Assembly: GCF_018449635.1 (NCBI RefSeq)
Contig: NZ_JAAVUV010000018.1
Location: forward strand, 43,783-107,782
DNA from: Caballeronia sp. dw_276
GTDB taxonomy: Bacteria > Pseudomonadota > Gammaproteobacteria > Burkholderiales > Burkholderiaceae
Length of the DNA: 64,000 nucleotides
Direction of reading: 5' to 3'
This document shows, piece by piece, positions 52,788-61,540 of this stretch. The notes beneath the pieces are model-generated. The model saw nothing but the letters and a program-made list of their open reading frames with translations. It ran no database searches and was not told where the DNA came from. Position 1 is the first letter of the stretch. Every line of letters starts with the position of its first letter. The translations under genes were made by a program, and so were the position numbers.

Positions 52788-52952
52788 TACAGCGCTGCAG
52801 CGCGCGGGGCTTCATTCAAGCCCTGCGTGTCTTTGAAAGCCGCTGAATGCGCAATTGCGCCGACGCAGCATCTTTTCCGATGGCGGTTTCCACTTCGAAA
52901 CCGCCGCGCCTCCGTCAGCATTCACTCGCAGCAAAACGGCATTCGCAAGACT

Positions 52953-53726
52953 ATGGCTCTCGCTAAACGCATCATCCCGTGTCTCGACGTCACCGCTGGC
53001 CGCGTGGTCAAAGGCGTCAACTTCCTCGAATTGCGCGACGCGGGCGACCCCGTGGAAATTGCCCGTCGATACGATGATCAAGGCGCCGACGAGCTCACTT
53101 TTCTCGACATTACCGCAACGTCCGATCAACGCGATCTGATCCTGCCGATCATCGAAAAGGTAGCGTCGCAGGTTTTCATTCCGTTGACCGTGGGCGGCGG
53201 CGTGCGGGCCGTGGAAGACGTTCGGCGTTTGCTTAACGCGGGCGCTGACAAGATCAGCATGAATTCATCGGCGGTATCGAATCCGCAACTCGTCCGTGAT
53301 GCGTCGGACAAACACGGCTCGCAGTGCATTGTGGTGGCCATCGACGCCAAGCGCGTCAGCGCCGCCGACGAAAACCCGCGCTGGGAAGTTTTCACACACG
53401 GCGGCCGCAAGAACACCGGGCTCGACGTGATCGAATGGGCGCGCAAGATGGCCGAATTGGGCGCCGGCGAAATCCTGCTGACCAGCATGGACCGCGACGG
53501 AACCAAGAGCGGCTTCGATCTGGCATTGACGCGGGCGGTATCGGACGCTATTTCGATTCCCGTGATTGCATCCGGCGGCGTGGGTTCGCTCGTGCATCTC
53601 GCCGACGGCATCACCGAAGGTCACGCCGATGCGGTGCTTGCCGCCAGCATCTTCCACTATGGCGAACACACGGTCGGCGAAGCGAAACGCTTCATGGCGG
53701 ACCAGGGCATATCGGTGAGGATTTAA
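52953..53726 (+). CDS. hisF: Imidazole glycerol phosphate synthase cyclase subunit HisF
   Basis: 257 residues, paralogue of HisA. MALAKRIIPCLDVTAGRVVKGVNFLELRDAGDPVE with Asp12-type catalytic residue, PLTVGGGVRAVEDVRRLL, ILLTSMDRDGTKSGFD with the second aspartate, and VIASGGVGSLVHLADG. I start at the ATG at 52953; the open frame upstream does not belong to the family. Confidence 0.98.
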   Translation: MALAKRIIPCLDVTAGRVVKGVNFLELRDAGDPVEIARRYDDQGADELTFLDITATSDQRDLILPIIEKVASQVFIPLTVGGGVRAVEDVRRLLNAGADKISMNSSAVSNPQLVRDASDKHGSQCIVVAIDAKRVSAADENPRWEVFTHGGRKNTGLDVIEWARKMAELGAGEILLTSMDRDGTKSGFDLALTRAVSDAISIPVIASGGVGSLVHLADGITEGHADAVLAASIFHYGEHTVGEAKRFMADQGISVRI

Positions 53727-53729
53727 GCG

Positions 53730-54143
53730 GTGACTGTACAAACTGAAGCAGCGGGCTGGCTCGACAGGGTCAAGTGGGACGACAACGGCCTGGTGCCGGT
53801 GATCGCTCAGGAATCCGCCACGGGTGACGTGCTGATGTTCGCGTGGATGAACCGCGAGGCATTGGCGAAGACTATCGAGTTGAAGCGCGCCGTGTACTAC
53901 TCGCGTTCGCGCAAGCGCCTGTGGTTCAAGGGCGAGGAGTCGGGACACGTCCAGCACGTTCACGATGTCCGGCTCGATTGCGATGAAGATGTCGTGTTGC
54001 TGAAGGTCGAACAGGTGTCGGGTATTGCCTGCCACACCGGCCGGCATTCGTGCTTTTTCCAGAAATTCGAGGGATCGGTGGAAGCAGGCGACTGGGTCGC
54101 AGTTGAGCCGGTCTTGATGGACCCCGAACATATTTACAAGTAA
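53730..54143 (+). CDS. hisI: Phosphoribosyl-AMP cyclohydrolase HisI
   Basis: 137 residues, standalone cyclohydrolase domain (fused to HisE in enterics). WMNREALAKTIELKRAVYYSRSRKRLWFKGEESGHVQHVHDVRLDCDEDVVLLKVEQ holds the conserved Zn/Mg ligands, with C-H-T-G-R-x-S-C-F near the end. GTG start, 3 nt after hisF. The stop overlaps the hisE ATG (TAATG). Confidence 0.97.
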   Translation: MTVQTEAAGWLDRVKWDDNGLVPVIAQESATGDVLMFAWMNREALAKTIELKRAVYYSRSRKRLWFKGEESGHVQHVHDVRLDCDEDVVLLKVEQVSGIACHTGRHSCFFQKFEGSVEAGDWVAVEPVLMDPEHIYK

Positions 54144-54523
54144 TGAGCAAATCCACCACTTCCACGCAAGACACGCTGCTGCGCCTTGCGGCGATTATCG
54201 ACAGCCGCAAGGGCGGCGATCCGGAACAATCCTACGTTTCCCGACTCTTTCATAAGGGTGACGACGCCGTTCTGAAGAAGATCGGCGAAGAAGCCACCGA
54301 AGTCGTGCTGGCCGCCAAGGACGCACGGCACGGTGGCGCGCCGAAGGCGCTCGTCGGCGAAGTGGCCGACTTGTGGTTCCATTGTCTCGTGATGCTGTCT
54401 CATTTCGATCTCGGTCCGGCGGAAGTCATCGCGGAACTCGAGCGGCGAGAAGGTACGTCGGGGATCGAAGAGAAAGCGTTGCGCAAGTCCCGCGACCGCG
54501 AGCAGGACGAAAACGGCCGCTGA
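54143..54523 (+). CDS. hisE: Phosphoribosyl-ATP pyrophosphohydrolase HisE
   Basis: 126-residue all-alpha MazG-like hydrolase for the second step of histidine synthesis. SYVSRLFHKGDDAVLKKIGEEATEVVLAAKD holds the E-x-x-E metal site, followed by EVADLWFHCLVML with the second acidic pair. Last gene of the his cluster. Confidence 0.96.
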   Translation: MSKSTTSTQDTLLRLAAIIDSRKGGDPEQSYVSRLFHKGDDAVLKKIGEEATEVVLAAKDARHGGAPKALVGEVADLWFHCLVMLSHFDLGPAEVIAELERREGTSGIEEKALRKSRDREQDENGR

Positions 54524-54565
54524 ATAGCGCCGCCGGTTCGCATCGACGGGCATCTGGAGGATGAA

Positions 54566-54958
54566 ATGAATCAGCCTTACGAACCTTATCCGCCGCCCGT
54601 CTACGAAAATTCGCCCGATTCCGAGCGCATGCGCGGGCTGCGCACCTTGACCCACGTGCTTTACGCGCTTTACGCGGCGTACTGGCTGACCGGCGGGCTA
54701 ACGGTGCTGATCGCGATCATCATCAACTATCTCAAGCGTGACGACGTTGCCGGCACGCCATACGAGGCGCATTTCGAATGGCAGATTCGCACTTTCTGGT
54801 GGGCGCTGCTGGGCCATGTGATCGGCGTTGCGCTGATCTGGGTGCTGATCGGTTTCCCGATTCTGGCCGTGGTCGGGATCTGGACGTTGTATCGGGTTAT
54901 AAAAGGCTGGCTGTTTTTGTACGAAAACAAGCCGTTGCAACCACGCGCCTGGGTTTGA
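54566..54958 (+). CDS. DUF4870-type small membrane protein
   Basis: 130 residues: a Pro/Tyr-rich cytoplasmic start (MNQPYEPYPPPVYENSPD), then about three hydrophobic helices and a VAGTPYEAHFEWQIRTFWWALLG segment characteristic of the DUF4870/TIC20-like family. No known role. It lies 42 nt after hisE with a GGAGGATGAA site and may be read from the his transcript. Confidence 0.85.
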   Translation: MNQPYEPYPPPVYENSPDSERMRGLRTLTHVLYALYAAYWLTGGLTVLIAIIINYLKRDDVAGTPYEAHFEWQIRTFWWALLGHVIGVALIWVLIGFPILAVVGIWTLYRVIKGWLFLYENKPLQPRAWV

Positions 54959-55005
54959 TCCAGAATTCCAACGCGTATTAATTGCCGGGATCTCCCGCGA
55001 GACAC

Positions 55006-55368
55006 ATGAGCCAAGAGAACTGTATTTTCTGCAAGATCGCTGCGGGAGAAATTCCGAGCAAGAAAGTCCACGAAGACGATGAATTTGTTGCTTTTCACGA
55101 TATCAATCCGGCTGCTCCGGTCCATGTGCTCGTGATCCCGCGTAAACATATTGAGACACTGTCGAGCTGTACCGAAGCCGATGCGCCACTGCTTGGTAGA
55201 ATGCTGAGCCTGACGGCGCGGCTGGCCAAGGAACTGGGCGTTTCGTACACCGGTGGCGATACTGGATTCCGCACGGTCATCAATACGGGGCCGGGTGGAG
55301 GGCAGGAGGTTTATCACATCCATGCGCATATTCTGGCCGGCGAACGGCCGTGGCGCCGGATGGGCTGA
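55006..55368 (+). CDS. HIT-family purine nucleoside phosphoramidase (HinT-like)
   Basis: 120 residues. CIFCKIAAGEIPSKKVHEDDEFVAFHDINPAAPVHVLVIPRKHI at the front and the active-site histidine triad VYHIHAHILAG near the end define a HinT-type hydrolase of AMP-lysine or nucleoside phosphoramidates. The Cys pair suits the zinc-binding HinT subgroup. Placed between the his cluster and tatA, a frequent proteobacterial arrangement. Confidence 0.95.
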   Translation: MSQENCIFCKIAAGEIPSKKVHEDDEFVAFHDINPAAPVHVLVIPRKHIETLSSCTEADAPLLGRMLSLTARLAKELGVSYTGGDTGFRTVINTGPGGGQEVYHIHAHILAGERPWRRMG

Positions 55369-55533
55369 AGCCTTATTCCGTGTAATGAAATCGAAAGCGT
55401 CTTTTCATCGCAATATTGCGCGCGCAAAATGTCGGTTTAATCAGCGGAGCGTCAGCGCTCCGCCTCGGGCCGCAAGGTCCACACTCTTCGCTGCGGGCAG
55501 CAATCCCAGCGAGGCCAAGGAGAGTTTTCAGTC

Positions 55534-55761
55534 ATGGGTTCGTTGAGCATTTGGCATTGGTTGATCGTGTTGTTGATCGTGGCGCTGGTTTTCGGCACGA
55601 AAAAGCTTCGTAACATTGGTGGCGATCTGGGCGGCGCGGTGAAGGGATTCAAGGAAGGCATGAAGGAAGGCGAAACGCCGGCCGAGCAGCGCGAACTGCC
55701 GCGCAACGGTGCAGTCGACGTGGAAGCGAAAGACAAGACGCGCTCGAGCGACTACCGGTAA
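55534..55761 (+). CDS. tatA: Tat translocase subunit TatA
   Basis: 75 residues: short N-terminal helix MGSLSIWHWLIVLLIVALVFG, hinge TKKLRNIGGDLGGAVKGFKEGMKE (amphipathic helix), then a polar tail. Forms the size-adapting pore of the twin-arginine pathway. Good AAGGAG site. First of tatABC. Confidence 0.96.
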   Translation: MGSLSIWHWLIVLLIVALVFGTKKLRNIGGDLGGAVKGFKEGMKEGETPAEQRELPRNGAVDVEAKDKTRSSDYR

Positions 55762-55830
55762 GAAGCCTCGGTTCGGCTCGGAGCGTAGTGCCGGCCGTAT
55801 CCATTCGTCACCTTCAGGATTTTCGATTCC

Positions 55831-56367
55831 ATGCTCGACCTTGGTCTGACCAAAATGGCGCTGATCGGCGTCGTCGCGCTGGTAGTGCTCGGGCCGGAGC
55901 GTTTGCCCGGCGTGGCGCGGACGGCCGGCGCGCTTTTCGGGCGCGCGCAGCGGTACATCAACGACGTCAAGGCTGAAGTCTCGCGTGAGATGGAACTCGA
56001 CGAGCTGAAGAAAATGCGCACCGAGTTCGAGACGGCCGCGTCGAACGTGGAAAACACGATTCACGACAATCTACGTCAGCACGAAAACGAACTCAACGAT
56101 GCCTGGAAGCAGGGCACGTCAGTGTCAGACAGCGTCGCGGGCGGCGGCGACCCGAACCTGACGCATGTTTCCGGCGACACATGGCGTTCTTCGTCGGACA
56201 GCAACGGCACGTCGTCCGGAAAGCGCAAGAACTGGCGCGTCAAGCAGAGTGCCATTCCTAACTGGTATAAGCGTACGTCGTTGCGCAAGACGCGCGTTCA
56301 GTCGGGCGCCGCGCGTGTGGCGCGGCATACGCCCGAAACGCTGCGCCGTCCGACTCGGTTTTTCTGA
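55831..56367 (+). CDS. tatB: Tat translocase subunit TatB
   Basis: 178 residues. MLDLGLTKMALIGVVALVVLGPERLPGVARTAGALFGRAQRYINDVKAEVSREMELDELKKM is the classic TatB helix, hinge (GPERLP) and amphipathic helix; the C-terminal 90 residues are polar and basic. It binds Tat signal peptides with TatC. MsrP and PetA in this window carry twin-arginine signals and are likely clients. Confidence 0.96.
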   Translation: MLDLGLTKMALIGVVALVVLGPERLPGVARTAGALFGRAQRYINDVKAEVSREMELDELKKMRTEFETAASNVENTIHDNLRQHENELNDAWKQGTSVSDSVAGGGDPNLTHVSGDTWRSSSDSNGTSSGKRKNWRVKQSAIPNWYKRTSLRKTRVQSGAARVARHTPETLRRPTRFF

Positions 56368-56436
56368 TCGTGTTGCCGCTTTCAATCCGCGAACACCAAC
56401 TTTCCTTCCATCGATGAATCCCAGCAGAGGGCCGGC

Positions 56437-57237
56437 GTGAGCGACCCGCAACAGATTAAAGACGAGCCCGTCGAAGAGACGTTTATCTCGCACCTCGTCG
56501 AACTGCGCGACCGCATCATCCGCGCAGGCGCTTCAGTCATCGTCGTGTTTATCGGGCTCGTTTATTGGGCGCCCGATATCTTCAAGTTGCTCGCACGCCC
56601 GCTCATGCAGAACTTGCCGAAGGACGGCAAGATGATCGTCACGGACGTCACCGGCTCGTTCTTCGTGCCGATGAAAGTGACCATGATGGTCGCGCTCTTG
56701 ATTGCGTTGCCGATCGTGCTCTATCAAATCTGGGCTTTTATTGCGCCGGGCTTGTATCAGCACGAGAAGAAGCTGGTTGTGCCGCTTGTCGGCAGCAGCT
56801 ACTTCCTGTTCCTGTGCGGCATGGCGTTCGCGTATTTCGTCGTTTTCCCGACCATTTTCCGCGTGATGGCGCATTACAACGCGCCGCTCGGCGCGGAAAT
56901 GACCACGGATATCGATAATTACGTGAGCTTCGTGCTCACCATGTTCCTCGCGTTCGGCGTGACCTTCGAGGTGCCGATCATCGTGGTTATCCTGGCTCGC
57001 ATGGGATTCGTGACGATTGCCAAGCTCAAGCAAATCCGGCCGTATGTGATCGTTGGCGCGTTTGTGATCTCTGCGGTGGTGACGCCGCCGGACGTGTTTT
57101 CCCAGCTGATTCTAGCGGTACCGTTGGTCATTCTTTACGAGGTCGGAATCATCGCGGCACGCATCATAGTGGGTAAGGACAAGATCAAGGTGCAGGAGGC
57201 GGAAGCCACCGAGGACGCGAAAAGGGATGCTGAATAG
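56437..57237 (+). CDS. tatC: Tat translocase subunit TatC
   Basis: 266 residues, six helices, GTG start. EETFISHLVELRDRIIRAG near residues 8-26 is the conserved signal-binding N-terminus. DVTGSFFVPMKVTMMVALLIALPIVLYQIWAFIAPGLYQHEKK and FVISAVVTPPDVFSQLILAVPLVILYEVGI complete the family signature. Followed by a terminator. Confidence 0.97.
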   Translation: MSDPQQIKDEPVEETFISHLVELRDRIIRAGASVIVVFIGLVYWAPDIFKLLARPLMQNLPKDGKMIVTDVTGSFFVPMKVTMMVALLIALPIVLYQIWAFIAPGLYQHEKKLVVPLVGSSYFLFLCGMAFAYFVVFPTIFRVMAHYNAPLGAEMTTDIDNYVSFVLTMFLAFGVTFEVPIIVVILARMGFVTIAKLKQIRPYVIVGAFVISAVVTPPDVFSQLILAVPLVILYEVGIIAARIIVGKDKIKVQEAEATEDAKRDAE

Positions 57238-57258
57238 CCCAGACGTGACCTGAAAGCA

Positions 57259-57297
57259 AAAAGGCCGTTCCAACGTGAGTTGGAACGGCCTTTTGAT
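57259..57297. terminator. Strong terminator between tatC and the DegS-like gene
   Basis: Fourteen-bp perfect core AAGGCCGTTCCAAC (57261-57274), GTGA tetraloop, GTTGGAACGGCCTT (57279-57292), flanked by A-tract and T-tract. It serves convergent tatC and the minus-strand protease gene. Confidence 0.93.
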
Positions 57298-57318
57298 TTG
57301 CAATGCCAGATGAGAGCC

Positions 57319-58548
57319 TTATTCGTCGCCCTGATCCCCACCCTGGTCGCCGCCTTCATCGTCCGGGGATTGAGGCGCCTTAGGCTGCATCGGCCGCTTG
57401 CCGATCACCACGTTCAGGTCCAGTTCCTTGCTCTTTCGCATCAAGTGGACCTTCACCGATGTCCCCGGCTTGATCTGCGCAACGACGTTCAGCAGACGGG
57501 TGGTATCGGTTATGGCGTCGTCGTTGATGCTGATCAGGATATCGCCTGGCTTGATGCCGGCTTTATCGGCGGGGCCGCCTTGCAGCACGCCCGCCACGAT
57601 CGCGCCGGATTTCTGGTCGAGGCCGAACGATTCCGCGATCTCCGGCGTCACGTCCTGCGGCTCCACGCCAATCCAGCCGCGCGTCACGGTGCCCGTCGTG
57701 ATGATGCTTTCGAGCACGCTGCGCGCCGTCGATACAGGAATCGCGAAGCCAATCCCAAGCGACCCGCCGCTGCGCGAATAAATCGCCGTATTGATGCCGA
57801 GCAGGTTGCCGTTCACGTCCACGAGGGCGCCGCCCGAATTGCCCGGGTTGATCGCGGCGTCCGTCTGGATGAAATTCTCGAACGTATTGATGCCAAGGTG
57901 GTTACGCCCGAGCGCGCTGACAATCCCCATGGTCACCGTCTGGCCGACGCCGAAGGGATTGCCGATTGCCAGCACCACGTCGCCCACGCGCGTCTGGTCC
58001 ATGCGGCCGAGCGTGATGGTCGGCAGGTTCGTCATGTTGATCTTGAGCACGGCGAGGTCGGTTTCGGGATCGACACCGATCACCTTCGCCGATGACGTCC
58101 GGCCATCGGCCAATGCAACTTCAATTTGATCCGCCCCATCGACGACATGCTGGTTCGTTAGAATGTAGCCTTCGGAGCTGACGATCACGCCTGAACCGAG
58201 ATTCGATGCAGGCGTTTCGTCGCCTTTGCGCTTGTTTTTATCGCCGAAGAAATAGCGGAACAGCGGATCTTTCGCGCGCGGGTCGGGCGGCAAAGAGCCG
58301 TCCTTGCTGGAAAACACGTTGACCACGGCGGGCATGGCTTTCTGTGCGCCATCCGCGTACGACGACTGAGTGGGCCGGGAACCAATGCTTGGCGCAACTT
58401 CCTGCAACGCTACGATCGGTTCGGCGAGCTGCTTGCCGAACGTTCCCTGGCGTTGAAGCCACTGCGGTTTCAAGGTCGCGACGATGAACATCAGCGCCAA
58501 CAGCACGGTCACCGCTTGGGCAAAAAACAGCCAGAAGCGTCTAAGCAT
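57319..58548 (-). CDS. DegS/AlgW-like periplasmic serine protease (trypsin domain plus one PDZ)
   Basis: 409 residues. An N-terminal membrane anchor (FWLFFAQAVTVLLALMFIVATL, about 4-25) replaces a cleaved signal. The HtrA protease domain has the triad His near 133 (TNQHVVDGA), Asp near 163 (TDLAVLKIN) and Ser near 238 (GNSGGALVDVNGN). A single PDZ domain follows (about 285-380), then a Gly/Asp/Glu-rich tail. Anchor plus one PDZ is the DegS/AlgW layout, whose role is cutting the anti-sigma factor RseA/MucA to release sigma-E; DegP/DegQ have two PDZ domains. Regulatory role here is inference. Confidence 0.93.
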   Translation of the reverse strand: MLRRFWLFFAQAVTVLLALMFIVATLKPQWLQRQGTFGKQLAEPIVALQEVAPSIGSRPTQSSYADGAQKAMPAVVNVFSSKDGSLPPDPRAKDPLFRYFFGDKNKRKGDETPASNLGSGVIVSSEGYILTNQHVVDGADQIEVALADGRTSSAKVIGVDPETDLAVLKINMTNLPTITLGRMDQTRVGDVVLAIGNPFGVGQTVTMGIVSALGRNHLGINTFENFIQTDAAINPGNSGGALVDVNGNLLGINTAIYSRSGGSLGIGFAIPVSTARSVLESIITTGTVTRGWIGVEPQDVTPEIAESFGLDQKSGAIVAGVLQGGPADKAGIKPGDILISINDDAITDTTRLLNVVAQIKPGTSVKVHLMRKSKELDLNVVIGKRPMQPKAPQSPDDEGGDQGGDQGDE

Positions 58549-58568
58549 TTGATGGAATAGAGGAATTC

Positions 58569-59315
58569 ATGGATCGGATCGAACTCGAATTGTATCTGAA
58601 CAATCTGCTGGAAATAGGACGGTTCAAGGACTATTGCCCGAACGGATTGCAGGTTGAAGGCTCGCGCCGCGTCGGGAAACTGGCGACGGGCGTGACGGCA
58701 TCGCTGGCGTTCCTCGAAGCCGCGATCGAGTGGGGCGCGGACGCCGTGCTCGTGCATCACGGGTATTTCTGGAAGAACGAGGCGCCGCAGGTCACGGGGC
58801 GCAAGTTCCAGCGGCTGAAGACGCTGCTCGCGAACGATCTCAACCTGTTCGCGTATCACTTGCCGCTCGACTCGCACCCCGAGTTCGGCAACAACGCGCA
58901 GCTTGGCGCGCGGCTCGGGTTGATCGCGGACAATCGTTTCGGCGATCAGGATCTCGGCTGGATTGCATCGTTGCCCATGTCGTTGTCGCTCGAGCATTTC
59001 ACCGCGACGATTGAAAACGAACTGGGCCGCAAGCCCCTCGTCTTCGGCAACCCGGATATGGAATTGCGTCGCGTGGCGTGGTGCACGGGCGGCGCGCAAG
59101 GTTTCTTCGATGAAGCCATCGCCGCTGGCGCCGATGTCTATATCAGCGGCGAAGTGTCGGAACAGACAATGCACATCGCGGCGGAAAGCGGCGTGGCTTA
59201 CGTTGCGGCAGGGCATCATGCGACCGAACGTTACGGCGTGCAGGCGCTCGGCGCTCATGTGGCCGAGCATTTCGATATCGAGCATGTGTTTATCGATATC
59301 GATAATCCCGTTTGA
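58569..59315 (+). CDS. Nif3-like dinuclear metal centre protein (YbgI family)
   Basis: 248 residues of the NIF3/DUF34 family, a toroidal hexamer with a two-metal site. DYCPNGLQVEGSRRVGKLATGVTASLAFLEAA, then ADAVLVHHGYFWKNEA with metal histidines, LPLDSHPEFGNNAQL, and C-terminal YVAAGHHATERYGVQALGAH. Function in the cell is unresolved; GTP cyclohydrolase-like activities have been proposed. Divergent from the DegS-like gene with only 20 bp between starts. Confidence 0.93.
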   Translation: MDRIELELYLNNLLEIGRFKDYCPNGLQVEGSRRVGKLATGVTASLAFLEAAIEWGADAVLVHHGYFWKNEAPQVTGRKFQRLKTLLANDLNLFAYHLPLDSHPEFGNNAQLGARLGLIADNRFGDQDLGWIASLPMSLSLEHFTATIENELGRKPLVFGNPDMELRRVAWCTGGAQGFFDEAIAAGADVYISGEVSEQTMHIAAESGVAYVAAGHHATERYGVQALGAHVAEHFDIEHVFIDIDNPV

Positions 59316-59357
59316 TTATCTTGCGCTGCAATAATTAATCACACTCCGTAAATAACC

Positions 59358-59408
59358 CCTTCATTTGAAAGCGCCTTAAAAGTGCGGGGAAACCCTTAAG
59401 AATGAAGG
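59358..59408 (+). promoter_or_regulatory. Nested inverted repeat in the petABC leader region
   Basis: CCTTCATT (59358-59365) pairs with AATGAAGG (59401-59408), and directly inside on the 3' side TTAAG (59396-59400) pairs with CTTAA (59375-59379), leaving a 9-nt 5' bulge and a 16-nt loop with a G-run and C-run. It lies about 110 nt before petA, with no gene in the 205-bp gap. Could be a regulator site or leader structure. Confidence 0.4.
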
Positions 59409-59520
59409 ACTTCGAGCGTTTTTTGCTATTCAACTCTTGTAAATGACGACTCCATTCGCGCACACTAGCGTCGGTAGAACGGACTGACGGTATAAATCCA
59501 ACTCAGAAGTGGGGCGTGTG

Positions 59521-60141
59521 ATGCGAGACAACGAAGATCAACGCGTCGACGGCGGCCGCAGAACCTGGCTGATTGCGACAACCGTAGCGGGCGGACTCGG
59601 TGGCGTTGCCACAGTAATCCCGTTTGTCGGTTCGTTTGCACCGTCGGAAAAAGCCAAGGCGGCAGGCGCGCCGGTCGAAGTAGACATATCTGGTCTCAAA
59701 CCCGGCGACATGATGACCGTCGCCTGGCGCGGCAAACCTGTGTGGATTGTGAACCGCACCGAAGAAATGCTCGCCGACGTGAAGAAAGCCGATCCCGAAC
59801 TCGCCGATCCGCATTCGAAGAAAGAATTCACGATGCCGCTGCCGGAATACTGCAACAACGAATTCCGGTCACGCACGGAACACAAGAATCTGTTCGTTGC
59901 CGTTGCCGTTTGCACGCATCTTGGCTGCACGCCCACGCCGCGCTTTCAGGAAGGCGCGCAACCCAATCTCCCCGATGACTGGCCCGGCGGCTTTCTCTGC
60001 CCATGCCACGGTTCGACCTACGACATGGCCGGCCGCGTCTTCAAGAACAAGCCAGCGCCGCAGAACCTCGACATCCCGCCGTACATGTTCACATCGGCGA
60101 CGTCACTCGTGATTGGCAAGGACGAAAAGGGAGAAGCGTAA
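59521..60141 (+). CDS. petA: Rieske iron-sulfur subunit of cytochrome bc1 (PetA)
   Basis: 206 residues. Tat signal/anchor GGRRTWLIATTVAGGLGG near residues 10-27, hinge, and Rieske domain with cluster ligands Cys131-x-His133 (CTHLGC) and Cys160-Pro-Cys162-His163 (CPCHGS), including the disulfide cysteines 136 and 162. Accepts electrons from ubiquinol at the Qo site. I start at the ATG at 59521. petB follows in TAATG overlap. Confidence 0.97.
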   Translation: MRDNEDQRVDGGRRTWLIATTVAGGLGGVATVIPFVGSFAPSEKAKAAGAPVEVDISGLKPGDMMTVAWRGKPVWIVNRTEEMLADVKKADPELADPHSKKEFTMPLPEYCNNEFRSRTEHKNLFVAVAVCTHLGCTPTPRFQEGAQPNLPDDWPGGFLCPCHGSTYDMAGRVFKNKPAPQNLDIPPYMFTSATSLVIGKDEKGEA

Positions 60142-61523
60142 TGGCGACGACCGATAAAGACGTGGAGACAAGCGGTTTCCTGGGCTGGATCGACAGGCGA
60201 TTTCCGCTGACATCGACGTGGAAAGCGCATGTTTCCGAGTACTACGCGCCGAAAAACTTCAACTTCTGGTACTTCTTCGGCTCGCTTGCGTTGCTTGTGC
60301 TCGTGATCCAGATCGTCACTGGCATTTTCCTCGTGATGAACTACAAGCCCGACGCGACGCTGGCGTTCGCATCGGTCGAGTACATCATGCGCGAGGTGCC
60401 GTGGGGCTGGCTCATCCGCTACATGCACTCCACGGGCGCATCGATGTTTTTCGTCGTGGTCTACCTGCACATGTTCCGTGGCCTGATGTACGGGTCCTAC
60501 AGAAAGCCGCGTGAACTCGTCTGGATCTTCGGCTGCGCGATTTTCCTGTGCCTGATGGCCGAAGCGTTCTTCGGTTATCTGCTGCCGTGGGGACAAATGT
60601 CGTTCTGGGGTGCGCAGGTGATCGTGAACCTGTTCTCGGCGATTCCGTTTATCGGCCCGGATCTGTCGCTCTGGATTCGCGGCGATTACGTCGTGTCCGA
60701 CGTCACGCTGAACCGGTTCTTCGCATTCCACGTGGTCGCTATTCCGCTGGTCCTGATCGGGCTGGTCGTTGCGCATCTGGTCGCGCTGCACGAAGTGGGA
60801 TCGAACAATCCGGACGGTATTGAAATCAAGGCAAAGAAGGACGAAAAGGGCATCCCGCTCGACGGCATCCCGTTCCATCCGTACTATTCGGTCCACGATT
60901 TCATGGGCGTCTGCGTGTTCCTGTTCATCTTCGCCGCCATCGTTTTCTTCGCGCCGGAAATGGGCGGCTACTTCCTGGAAGCCAACAATTTCGTGCCGGC
61001 GAACGCACTGCAAACGCCGAATGAAATCGCGCCGGTCTGGTACTTCACGGCCTTCTACGCGATGCTGCGTGCGACCACCGACCCGTTCAAGATCGTGCTG
61101 ATGGTGATCATCGCCCTGCTTGGCGTGCTGGCGTTGCTGCGAGGGCGGGGCAAATGGCGCTTCGGTTTGCCGGTGCTGGCGCTGCTGGTCATCGTATTCA
61201 TGGCGCTGACCGAATCGAAGTTCTGGGGCGTAGTGGTGATGGGAACGGCGGTTGTTTCGCTCTTCTTCCTGCCGTGGCTCGACCGAAGCCCTGTCAAATC
61301 CATCCGATACCGACCGCTTTTCCACAAGATCTTCTACGGCGTCTTCGTGTTCGCGTTCCTTGTTCTCGGCTATCTCGGCACGAAACCGCCATCGCCGGCC
61401 GGGACGTTGATCGCGCAGATTTGTGCGTTGATCTATTTCGGCTTTTTCCTCGGCATGCCCTTCTGGACGACGCGTGGCCGCTTCAAGCAGCCGCCCGACC
61501 GCGTACAGTTCAAACCGCATTGA
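60141..61523 (+). CDS. petB: Cytochrome b subunit of the bc1 complex (PetB)
   Basis: 460 residues, eight predicted helices with paired haem histidines (YMHSTGASMFFVVVYLHMFRG in helix B; FFAFHVVAIPLVLIGLVVAHLVALHEVGSNNP in helix D). GYLLPWGQMSFWGAQVI is the conserved Qo-site stretch after helix C. The PEWY motif reads APVWYFTAFYAMLR, with PVWY in place of PEWY, a variant known in some proteobacterial groups. Takes part in ubiquinol oxidation and proton translocation. Confidence 0.97.
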   Translation: MATTDKDVETSGFLGWIDRRFPLTSTWKAHVSEYYAPKNFNFWYFFGSLALLVLVIQIVTGIFLVMNYKPDATLAFASVEYIMREVPWGWLIRYMHSTGASMFFVVVYLHMFRGLMYGSYRKPRELVWIFGCAIFLCLMAEAFFGYLLPWGQMSFWGAQVIVNLFSAIPFIGPDLSLWIRGDYVVSDVTLNRFFAFHVVAIPLVLIGLVVAHLVALHEVGSNNPDGIEIKAKKDEKGIPLDGIPFHPYYSVHDFMGVCVFLFIFAAIVFFAPEMGGYFLEANNFVPANALQTPNEIAPVWYFTAFYAMLRATTDPFKIVLMVIIALLGVLALLRGRGKWRFGLPVLALLVIVFMALTESKFWGVVVMGTAVVSLFFLPWLDRSPVKSIRYRPLFHKIFYGVFVFAFLVLGYLGTKPPSPAGTLIAQICALIYFGFFLGMPFWTTRGRFKQPPDRVQFKPH

Positions 61524-61540
61524 CCCTGGGAGACACGACG

